A stretch of 64,000 nucleotides of DNA, taken from Desulfobacterales bacterium. GTDB taxonomy: Bacteria; Desulfobacterota; Desulfobacteria; Desulfobacterales; JAHDSC01. Positions 36,093 through 43,580 of the stretch are shown here, piece after piece (the first letter of the stretch is position 1; each line of letters begins with the position of its first letter). The stretch covers positions 1-64,000 of the forward strand of contig JAFGES010000054.1 in NCBI GenBank assembly GCA_016931455.1. The letters are read 5' to 3'. The translations under genes were made by a program, and so were the position numbers. The notes under the pieces are model-generated. The model had not been told where the DNA came from. It did not search any database and saw nothing but the letters and a program-made list of their open reading frames with translations.

Positions 36093-38101
36093 AAAAAAAG
36101 ATAAATGATATCGACTCATCAGACTCGAGTTCCCGAATTCGATTGCGGGCCATCATCCTCGGACTGTTTCTCGCTGTTGTAACCTGTGCACTAACACCGT
36201 TTAACAACGCATATCACCAAGCAACACCACTAGGTGGAGGGCATTTCCCACTGGCCCCTTTTTTTATTCTTTTATGGCTAACCTTACTCGTTGCGGCTGT
36301 TAAAAAGCTGTTCAGAGGCTGGACCGGTTTGACGGGAAAAGAGATTTTAATGGCCTGGATACTAATGGTTCTCGTATCCGGAATTGCTTATACCGGCTTA
36401 GTTCGTACCTTCTTTATCAATCTCACTGCACCCTTCCATTTCGCAACTGTTGGAAACCGCTGGAGAGAAATTCTTCACCCTCTTCTTCCCAAAGCCTTAT
36501 ACCCCCAAAACGAGATGGCAATTGAAAATTTTTATAACGGGCTATCCGGCGGACGACAGATGCACTGGTGGGAAGTTATTCACCGTATTCCTTGGGAAAC
36601 CTGGTTACTGCCGCTGATTATTTGGGGTATTTTTATCTTGCTTTGTTATTTTGTCATGCTTTGCTTGGTGAATATATTAAGTAGACAGTGGCTTCACAAT
36701 GAAAGAATGAATTTTCCCCTTCTGCAAGTTCCTCAGGTCATGGAAGAGGCTTTGGATAATAATGGAATCGGCCGCTTTTTGAAAAATCGTTTTCTTTTAG
36801 CCGGTTTGATGGTACCCATTTTTCTGCACCTATTAAACGGCCTTCATTTTTATTTTCCAACGGTTCCACAGCTGCCGACGTTAATCCTGGCGGGTCCGTA
36901 TTTTCCCCAATATGGTCTTTTTTCAGGTTTTCAAAAACTTAAAATTTATATTTACCCAGCCTTTATCGGTTTTGCCTTTCTGACTTCACGACAGATCTCC
37001 TTTTCCTTCTGGATATTTTTTATACTGGGAGGTCTGCTGATCGGTCTGTTGAACTTGATCGGCTACAATATTCCTGCAGCGGCCTTGGGTATAACTTTTG
37101 GTCCAACCCTTTCCAGACCTGAAGAGACTCAGATGATTGGAGCTTACGGCGTGTTTTTTCTTTTTATTCTTTGGCTGGCGCGGCATCACTTGCTGGATGT
37201 TTTACGCCAAGCTTTTAGTTTTGGAACCCGGGAACATTCTGAGACGGAGTGGTTTTCAATCCGCCTGTCTTTTTGGGGTTTAATCTTCGGTACTGTTGGA
37301 ATTATTCTCTGGTGCTTTTATTTTGGAATGCCCATGAGTGTTTGTTTTTTAGTTGTCGGGTCTTTTTTTATGATTATGCTCGTGTCCAGTCGTATCATTT
37401 GCCAGGGGGGACTTGCATACTTCACTTTGACCGTTGCCCCGATCGACGGGCTTCTTGCATTTCTGGGGCCCCAATTTTTTAGCAATATCGGTTTATTACT
37501 TGCCGCGGTGATCCAAAAAATACTTTTTTTGGACCTTCGAGAAGCACTTATGCCTTCTTTAGTTCATGCACGTGAGATTACGCAGAAAATGAAAAACAAA
37601 AGGCTGATTCTGTTCGCTATAGTGGTTGCTCTAATCGTGGGCGTGGTTGTTTCTTTTTTAGCCATGCTAACGCTTTGCTACAAATACGGGGTCCGCGAGC
37701 TGCAGTTGGATTGGGCGACCCGAACCACCGTGGCCGTATATGAAAACATTGAAACACTGATTGAATCACCGATAAAACCCGGCGAATGGGTTTTAATTTT
37801 TTCCCTTGTCGGCGCAGTGGTCATGCTGATTTTAGTGATATGCTACCATCAAATCTATTGGTGGCCGATTCATCCGATCGGCTATCTGACCGCTTACAGT
37901 TCGGCAATGCGAATTCTTTGGTTCAGCTTTTTTGTAGGCTGGCTTTTTAACGCGATTTGTATGCGCTATGGCGGTGTAATTTTATTCAAAAGGCTACGTT
38001 ATTTTTTTATTGGATTGATCATCGGAGATTTTTTTATGGGAGGAATCTGGGCACTGGTGGGTCTCTTCGGAGACGCAAGTTACCTGGTACTGCCGGATTA
38101 A
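36089..38101 (+). CDS. Large polytopic membrane protein, DUF6785/OPT-like
   Basis: A 670-residue inner-membrane protein with at least 12 hydrophobic segments. It resembles the DUF6785 group and, more loosely, oligopeptide transporters (OPT family): LTPFNNAYHQATPLGGGHFP early, then RQWLHNERMNFPLLQVP and GGLAYFTLTVAPIDGLLA. The GTG start overlaps the giant protein's stop (GTGA), so translation is coupled. A second protein of similar type follows. Transport of peptides or a related amphiphile is plausible but unproven; the family has no established substrate. Confidence 0.65.
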   Translation: MKKKINDIDSSDSSSRIRLRAIILGLFLAVVTCALTPFNNAYHQATPLGGGHFPLAPFFILLWLTLLVAAVKKLFRGWTGLTGKEILMAWILMVLVSGIAYTGLVRTFFINLTAPFHFATVGNRWREILHPLLPKALYPQNEMAIENFYNGLSGGRQMHWWEVIHRIPWETWLLPLIIWGIFILLCYFVMLCLVNILSRQWLHNERMNFPLLQVPQVMEEALDNNGIGRFLKNRFLLAGLMVPIFLHLLNGLHFYFPTVPQLPTLILAGPYFPQYGLFSGFQKLKIYIYPAFIGFAFLTSRQISFSFWIFFILGGLLIGLLNLIGYNIPAAALGITFGPTLSRPEETQMIGAYGVFFLFILWLARHHLLDVLRQAFSFGTREHSETEWFSIRLSFWGLIFGTVGIILWCFYFGMPMSVCFLVVGSFFMIMLVSSRIICQGGLAYFTLTVAPIDGLLAFLGPQFFSNIGLLLAAVIQKILFLDLREALMPSLVHAREITQKMKNKRLILFAIVVALIVGVVVSFLAMLTLCYKYGVRELQLDWATRTTVAVYENIETLIESPIKPGEWVLIFSLVGAVVMLILVICYHQIYWWPIHPIGYLTAYSSAMRILWFSFFVGWLFNAICMRYGGVILFKRLRYFFIGLIIGDFFMGGIWALVGLFGDASYLVLPD

Positions 38102-38138
38102 GATTAAATAACATATCAACAGCGGATGCGATGTTTGC

Positions 38139-40100
38139 ATGTATGAGGATAAAGAACTACAGGAATACAGAGATCTACTAAAAATACCGACTCATTTCGA
38201 GGAAGGATTTGACTGGAAAACTATTGTAGGTGCAGTTTTTATCGGATTCCTCATGATGCCGGGTAGTATGTATCTCCAACTGGTGATCGGTACCGGGATC
38301 GGCCCTGCTGCAAGGTGGGTAACGATTATTCTGTTTGCCGAGATTGCCAAAAGGTCTTACACGGAGCTCAAGCAACAAGAAATTTTCCTGCTTTATTATA
38401 TGGCAGGTGCAGCCCTTGCTTCTCCATTTCAAGGACTTTTGTGGAATCAATATCTGATTCAATCCGATGCAGCCAAGATGCTCGGTCTGACTGAATTTAT
38501 TCCCAATTGGGTCGCACCGGCCCCGGGTTCAATTTCATTGGTGGAACGGACGTTTTTCCACCGTGACTGGTTAATCCCCATACTCTTGCTGATTGGATCT
38601 CAAATCATTCAGCGAATCGATCATTTCGGGCTGGGATACGCCCTTTATCGGATCACTTCGGATGTGGAAAAGCTTCCCTTTCCAATGGCACCGGTAGCAG
38701 TTCTCGGAACCATGGCGCTGGCTGAGTCCACGGAAGAAAAACAAAAAAGCTGGAAATGGCGCATTTTTTCCATCGGCGGTGTCATTGGGCTTGTTTTCGG
38801 AGGAATCTATGTACTCTTACCGACTGTATCAGGTCTTCTTTTTGCCGAACCCATTCGCCTGATTCCAATACCGTGGATTGAATTAACCCGCCATACAGAA
38901 GAGATATTGCCGGCGGTCGCGACAGGCATACAGCTTGATTTGGGGCTCATATTCATTGGAATGGTGTTACCTTTCTGGGCCGTAATCGGAGGCCTTGTCG
39001 GTCTCATTATTACGATTGTCGCAAATCCGATTCTCTATCACCAGGGCATTCTCCAGCGTTGGCATCTGGGGATGGGGACTGTGGATACGGTTTTTGCGAA
39101 CAGTTTTGATTTTTATATGAGTTTTGGAATCGGTCTGGGTTTATCCATCGCATTTGTAGGAATTTGGTCGGTCATTCGATCTTTCGGAAAAAACAATAAA
39201 GGTCCGCGTGGCAGCTTCAAAGATCTTTTCCGACCACCGCCCGGACGGGGGGATTTCAACTTCTGGATTTCCATCGGAATTTATGTTTTTTCGACTCTTG
39301 CATATGTCGGCTTTTGCGTTTGGCTCGTACCCAATTTCCCCTGGATTTTTTTCATTGGCTATGGGTTTGTTTATACACCGATCATATCTTATATAACGGC
39401 CCGAATGGAAGGAATTGCCGGACAGTTTGTCAGCCTTCCCCTTGTAAGAGAAGCAAGCTTTATTGCGGGCGCTAAATTTTTTGGTTACCAGGGCATCGAA
39501 ATTTGGTATGCACCTATTCCCATTCACAATTATGGCGAAGCAACGGTTCACTTCCGTGAAATTGAATTAACCGGCACCAGTATTCGCGGGATCATAAAGG
39601 CTGAAATTGTCGTTTTCCCGGTAGTAATGGTTGCCAGCCTTCTTTTTTCCCAATTCATCTGGCGACTGGCACCCATTCCTTCAAACAGTTATCCCTACGC
39701 CCAGGAGTTATGGCACCTTCAAGCACTGAACACCCTTTTGATGCAAACCTCAACCCTGGAAGGCAACTCGCTATTTTTTCAAGCCTTGAAAGGAAGTTAT
39801 GTCTTGACAGGTCTGGGGTTCGGAATCATTACTTATGGATTGCTGACGATTTTGCATCTTCCGATTTTATTGGTTTATGGTGTTGTGCGCGGTCTTGGCC
39901 AAAGTACACCCCATGGGCTTATTCTGGAAGTCGTTGGAGCCATGTTGGGACGATTTTTCTTTTTAAAGCGCTATGGTGCCATGTGGCGTCAGTATGCACC
40001 GGTTCTGCTGGCCGGTTTTTCCTGCGGTATGGGATTGATGGGCATGTTCGCCATGGGTTTTGCGCTCATCCTCAAATCATTAGGACGACTAGCTTATTAA
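38139..40100 (+). CDS. Large polytopic membrane protein, OPT-like, paralogue-type partner of the preceding gene
   Basis: A 653-residue membrane protein with about 14 hydrophobic segments, sharing layout with the preceding protein. Features: KTIVGAVFIGFLMMPGSMYL near the start, RWVTIILFAEIAKRSYTELK, a repeated YRITSDVEKLPFPMAPVAVL that matches the R-x-W/F-P-x2 loop of the partner, and IAGQFVSLPLVREASFIAG in the last third. Two such proteins in tandem may make one heteromeric carrier. Ribosome site weak. Function inferred from distant similarity only. Confidence 0.62.
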   Translation: MYEDKELQEYRDLLKIPTHFEEGFDWKTIVGAVFIGFLMMPGSMYLQLVIGTGIGPAARWVTIILFAEIAKRSYTELKQQEIFLLYYMAGAALASPFQGLLWNQYLIQSDAAKMLGLTEFIPNWVAPAPGSISLVERTFFHRDWLIPILLLIGSQIIQRIDHFGLGYALYRITSDVEKLPFPMAPVAVLGTMALAESTEEKQKSWKWRIFSIGGVIGLVFGGIYVLLPTVSGLLFAEPIRLIPIPWIELTRHTEEILPAVATGIQLDLGLIFIGMVLPFWAVIGGLVGLIITIVANPILYHQGILQRWHLGMGTVDTVFANSFDFYMSFGIGLGLSIAFVGIWSVIRSFGKNNKGPRGSFKDLFRPPPGRGDFNFWISIGIYVFSTLAYVGFCVWLVPNFPWIFFIGYGFVYTPIISYITARMEGIAGQFVSLPLVREASFIAGAKFFGYQGIEIWYAPIPIHNYGEATVHFREIELTGTSIRGIIKAEIVVFPVVMVASLLFSQFIWRLAPIPSNSYPYAQELWHLQALNTLLMQTSTLEGNSLFFQALKGSYVLTGLGFGIITYGLLTILHLPILLVYGVVRGLGQSTPHGLILEVVGAMLGRFFFLKRYGAMWRQYAPVLLAGFSCGMGLMGMFAMGFALILKSLGRLAY

Positions 40101-40192
40101 TATTTATTGTTGATGTCGATGCCGTGAAGACTGGAATCCGGTTTGCTCATTGAATGTAAGAATCGACACTAAATAGATAAAAAGGGGAGGGT

Positions 40193-40819
40193 ATGAAAAA
40201 GAAAACGTATATGTTCTTATGGATGAACGTGACGCTCTTATTTACAGCCGGCATATGCCTAGCCCAAATTCCTCATGGAGTGGGCGGATTTATTCTGGGT
40301 AAAAATATCTCTGAATATAAAAAATCAATAAAAGCTGAAACCGCTTTGCCGATTCGTTATATGGAATACCTACGGGAAGTGGAAATCATTAAAACGGAAG
40401 ATTTTAAAAGTGGGCTTATCTGTTATGGAACCTGTTTGAACCCTGGGCAAATTGTGCGTATTAAACTCAAGTACGCCGATTCCACTAAAAAATTTTATGA
40501 TACACTTTTTGAGCGCTTCAAGAAGCGTTTTGGTAAGCCCTCTGAGTGGCGGGGCGATTCTTTTCATATTGTCATTGCCTGGAAATGGAATTTTACCGAT
40601 GCTGAAAACAACCACATCAGCTTGATTTTGCAGCACAATACCAAAGATGAAGAGGAAAAAATAGGTAACGTTGTTAAACTTACGATGTGGAATCTAATCG
40701 AAGCGGAAAGTTTATGTTTTGAAAAAAAAGAAAACCGGCAGGCGGAAAGAGATCTTAAAGGTATAGACGAAGATATTGGTTCGGTTCCGCTCCATTGGGA
40801 CCGCTTAATTCCCCGATAG
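40193..40819 (+). CDS. Exported protein of unknown function
   Basis: A 208-residue protein with a signal peptide (MKKKTYMFLWMNVTLLFTAG, cleavage likely after CLA). The mature part begins IPHGVGGFILGKNISEYK and has alternating beta/charged segments; two cysteines (SGLICYGTCLNPGQ) lie close together and might form a disulfide in the periplasm. A GGGGAGGG ribosome site precedes the ATG. It sits downstream of the OPT-like pair and may act in the periplasm with them. No recognised domain. Confidence 0.7.
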   Translation: MKKKTYMFLWMNVTLLFTAGICLAQIPHGVGGFILGKNISEYKKSIKAETALPIRYMEYLREVEIIKTEDFKSGLICYGTCLNPGQIVRIKLKYADSTKKFYDTLFERFKKRFGKPSEWRGDSFHIVIAWKWNFTDAENNHISLILQHNTKDEEEKIGNVVKLTMWNLIEAESLCFEKKENRQAERDLKGIDEDIGSVPLHWDRLIPR

Positions 40820-40840
40820 AATCGTCTTTTTACGTACTCC

Positions 40841-41740
40841 ATGCAAAATTCCGATCCGATCATATGTAGAAAAATAGCTTGGAATGGTATCTGCTTTTCA
40901 GCACCCGTCAACTGGGAGGTAGCGCAGATAGGAAAACGTTACCTCATGCTGGAGGATACGGAAGGGCCGGTTTTGGAAGTCAAATGGAACCGAATCAAGG
41001 GATTTTTTTCCTCAAAAGCTTACCTACGTCAACTGGCAGCATTTTATAAACGACACTTTAAAAAAAAATTGACCGAATTTCCTCTTCCGGACCAATGGGC
41101 AAATATGATAGGCAATGGCTATCAGGCTCGATGTTTTTCCTGGCAAGGGAAAAACTTTGGTGGTAAAGGCATTATTCTTTATTGCACCATCTGTCAAAAT
41201 GCAACGTTGATTCAATTTTACCATAAGGCCGCCTCAAATAGAGCATATCGCATAGAAAGCCTTTTGTCTTCTTTTCAAGACCATCGAATAGACGATCAGA
41301 TTTTCTGGTCTATCTTTGATATCCAAGCAACGATTCCAGTGAATTTCCAGTTGGTTCGATATCAATTTGAGGCCGGCAAATTTGAATTGGCATTTGCTTC
41401 CAAAGGACAAAAAATTATTCTGTATAGGTGGGCTCTGACATCAATTCTGCAGTGCGAACAGGATTTTGTCCAATTTGCCGAAGCAATGACTCATCTGCCG
41501 AAAAAAAATCCGAATTACAGAAGCTTAAAGAGCTGTAAAGGCTTAGAGTGGGAAATAGTTTCCCCCAAAGCTTTTTGGCGGCGGTACCTCTATTGGCCAG
41601 GGGAAAAGACTTTATTTCAATGGGTTAGGATTTGGCAAGTGGAAGAGAAAAATCGTATTCTGGGAATTAGGGCAGAAGGTAAAAAAGCTTTCGATCCTTT
41701 TTTTCTTGAAAGAATTTGCACGAATTATGAGGCTCTTTAA
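40841..41740 (+). CDS. Uncharacterised protein with internal duplication
   Basis: A 299-residue cytoplasmic protein of unknown function. Two stretches look alike: residues about 18-48 (ICFSAPVNWEVAQ ... LEVKWN) and 165-197 (ATIPVNFQLVRY ... IILYRW), each being a Pro-x-Asn-aromatic start followed by a beta-rich hairpin and an ending with Trp. This hints at two copies of one beta-sandwich-like domain. Its last 14 bases overlap the PqqD-fold gene, implying coupled translation. No clear ribosome site precedes the ATG. Confidence 0.62.
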   Translation: MQNSDPIICRKIAWNGICFSAPVNWEVAQIGKRYLMLEDTEGPVLEVKWNRIKGFFSSKAYLRQLAAFYKRHFKKKLTEFPLPDQWANMIGNGYQARCFSWQGKNFGGKGIILYCTICQNATLIQFYHKAASNRAYRIESLLSSFQDHRIDDQIFWSIFDIQATIPVNFQLVRYQFEAGKFELAFASKGQKIILYRWALTSILQCEQDFVQFAEAMTHLPKKNPNYRSLKSCKGLEWEIVSPKAFWRRYLYWPGEKTLFQWVRIWQVEEKNRILGIRAEGKKAFDPFFLERICTNYEAL

Positions 41741-42125
41741 AAGAAAAGAAAAGAAAATAGGTTTAAATCGTGCCGAAGCCCTTAGATGTATACCGGTTAA
41801 AAATATACAGGTTATTGAAGTTCGGATAGAAACAGGTGAGGTTCTTCTTTCCTATCCCCTTCATGTTCGCCCCTGGATCGCCGGCCTATCCAGACGTTTT
41901 GGAGTCCGTTCGGATAGTTATCCGACAAAAAAACTACAGATGGATGTGCTCGGAACTGCTGTTTGGGACCTTGTTGACGGCAATCGCAGCGTATTGAAAA
42001 TAATCCGGGAGTTTGCCGAAAAATATCAACTTCACCCCAAAGAGGCGGAAGTATCCGTAACCCAATTTTTCCGTGAGCTGGGAAAACGTGGGATTATCGG
42101 CCTTAATCCAAGTCCGGTGGATTAA
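41727..42125 (+). CDS. PqqD-fold (RRE-like) protein
   Basis: A 132-residue protein. After a basic N-terminus (MRLFKRKEKKIG) and a beta-rich segment, the C-terminal 75 residues match the PqqD winged-helix: KKLQMDVLGTAVWDLVDGNR, VLKIIREFAEKYQL, AEVSVTQFFRELGKRGII. PqqD-like domains bind the leader of a ribosomally made peptide and present it to a modifying enzyme, but many members lack a known peptide. The start is the ATG at 41727, which overlaps the preceding gene by 14 bp; the frame is open from a TTG at 41706. No radical-SAM partner gene lies in the window. Its stop interlocks with that of the STAS gene. Confidence 0.8.
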   Translation: MRLFKRKEKKIGLNRAEALRCIPVKNIQVIEVRIETGEVLLSYPLHVRPWIAGLSRRFGVRSDSYPTKKLQMDVLGTAVWDLVDGNRSVLKIIREFAEKYQLHPKEAEVSVTQFFRELGKRGIIGLNPSPVD

Positions 42126-42484
42126 GGGTCACGGCTTGGTATTTGTGAGGCCTCAAAATTTTTGAGGGCATCCCCCCTATTTGGAACAATCGGAATAATG
42201 GAATCAAATCCGGCTATTTCAAAGACCTCTTTAACATAATCTTCCATGGAACAAAGTATAACCCTGCCGTCAGAATGTTTAAGCTGTTTTGCAACTTTTA
42301 GAATGACACGCAGCCCGGCACTGGAAACATAATCAAGGGATTCAAAATCTATAATCATATTTCTTGAACCCTTTTCAATGATCTCAAAAATTTTTTTCTC
42401 AAATTCCGGTGAAGTGTTGGAATCAAGTCGGCCTTTAGGCTTAATTATGTAAATATCATTTTGTTTTTCTTCTATAACTTCCAT
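42122..42484 (-). CDS. STAS-domain anti-sigma-factor antagonist (RsbV/SpoIIAA-like)
   Basis: A 120-residue STAS protein. Early strands IYIIKPKGRLDSNTSPEFEK and the phospho-switch site DYVSSAGLRVILKVA with Ser54/Ser55 show the antagonist fold; phosphorylation of the conserved serine would be by the kinase encoded next (42579-43010). It is expected to bind that kinase in partner switching. AGGAGGGT is the ribosome site. Its stop shares bases with the convergent PqqD gene. Confidence 0.88.
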   Translation of the reverse strand: MEVIEEKQNDIYIIKPKGRLDSNTSPEFEKKIFEIIEKGSRNMIIDFESLDYVSSAGLRVILKVAKQLKHSDGRVILCSMEDYVKEVFEIAGFDSIIPIVPNRGDALKNFEASQIPSRDP

Positions 42485-42578
42485 GAATTACCCTCCTGTT
42501 CATCATTTCGAATCGCTTCTCAAAAAAATTCTAATCATCAATCCGATGAGACTATATTCTTATCGGACTACTTATTTA

Positions 42579-43010
42579 TTATCGGCCAACTGTAAATTTC
42601 TTTTTCATTGTTAAAATATTTTTATTTCCATCTCTCTCATAAACGATATCATTCATCAGCTGTTTAATCAGATAAACCCCTAGACCGCCGATCGGACGTT
42701 CTTCAAGACCACATTCAAAATCAGGCTTTTCAGTTTTAACAAGATTAAAAGGGATGCCGTCATCTTCGATGCGAATAATTATATGTCCATTTTGGGTTGA
42801 AAACATAATTTTAATCCAATGGTCGGCATTATCCACATATCCATAGGAAATAATATTCGTAAATATCTCCTCTAATGCTAAGTTAATCTCAAGCAGATGT
42901 TTTCGAGAAAGTCTGCAAGAGTTACCGAATGCTTCCAGCTTGCGGGACAAAATATCTAATTCCGAAAGTCTATTTTTAAGGCAAAAGTAAACCGTATTTT
43001 CAAGCATCAC
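42579..43010 (-). CDS. RsbW/SpoIIAB-like ATP-binding kinase
   Basis: A 143-residue HATPase_c_2 protein: N-box LALEEIFTNIISYGY, ATP lid HIIIRIEDDGIPFNL and the glycine box GGLGVYLIKQLMND. Such proteins phosphorylate STAS antagonists and hold a sigma factor or another partner. It is followed 94 bp downstream by the STAS gene. The start can be either of two tandem ATGs. Confidence 0.87.
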   Translation of the reverse strand: MMLENTVYFCLKNRLSELDILSRKLEAFGNSCRLSRKHLLEINLALEEIFTNIISYGYVDNADHWIKIMFSTQNGHIIIRIEDDGIPFNLVKTEKPDFECGLEERPIGGLGVYLIKQLMNDIVYERDGNKNILTMKKKFTVGR

Positions 43011-43052
43011 TATTTATTTCAATAAATATTGTTTTTAGATTACAAATCCAAT

Positions 43053-43580
43053 TTATAACACGCTGACGCCGATCAACTCTTTACAAGACTCACAACATGC
43101 GGAATAATCAACGAGTAAGCGGTTTTCCCACGCATATATTCTCCTAACCACCCCTTTAAACATTTTAGGAATCAGCTCCGGAAATTGTTGCATCGCCCGG
43201 GAAAATTTATCGCGATCCAGAATTAGACATGAAAGCGCCGATAAAGCTTTCAAGGAATAAAGGCGCGGCAAATTGCCGAGCAAAGCAAGCCCGCCTAAAA
43301 ATTCCCCTTGACCATATTCTCGAATTAATAATTCACTCTCTCTATTTGTGTACAACAGTCCGCATTTTCCGGTAATAATATAAAAAGCCTGACTATCATC
43401 GTCATCTTTTTGAAACAGATAGTCATTTTGTTTGAATGTCTCTCTGTTGCACAGATAGGCTAAAACCTTAAGGACTTCCATTGGAAGTCCTGAAAAAAAA
43501 TAGATTTCACGCAAAATCTCTATATTTTCTTCAAACTCACAAGCTTGACATTCTTTATTTTTTTCCGGTGATAAGCTCAT
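43053..43580 (-). CDS. Cyclic-nucleotide-binding-fold protein with terminal cysteine motifs
   Basis: A 175-residue protein. The core (about residues 20-140) is a cNMP-binding beta-roll: YFFSGLPMEVLKVLAYLC, then QAFYIITGKCGLLYTNRES and GQGEFLGGLALLGNLPRLYS. The usual E and R phosphate-binding pair (F-G-E-x-A-L ... R-S/T-A) is partly replaced (LGGLALLGNLPRLYS), so ligand binding is uncertain. No DNA-binding domain is present. A CQAC motif near residue 10 and CCESC near the C-terminus could bind a metal. The start ATG at 43580 has AAAGGAA upstream and overlaps the ABC gene end by 26 bp. Confidence 0.8.
   Translation of the reverse strand: MSLSPEKNKECQACEFEENIEILREIYFFSGLPMEVLKVLAYLCNRETFKQNDYLFQKDDDDSQAFYIITGKCGLLYTNRESELLIREYGQGEFLGGLALLGNLPRLYSLKALSALSCLILDRDKFSRAMQQFPELIPKMFKGVVRRIYAWENRLLVDYSACCESCKELIGVSVL

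Noticed and set aside
39141-39551. A 136-codon open frame antisense to the second OPT-like gene
   Set aside because: Its composition is not protein-like and it lies fully inside a better-supported membrane-protein gene.
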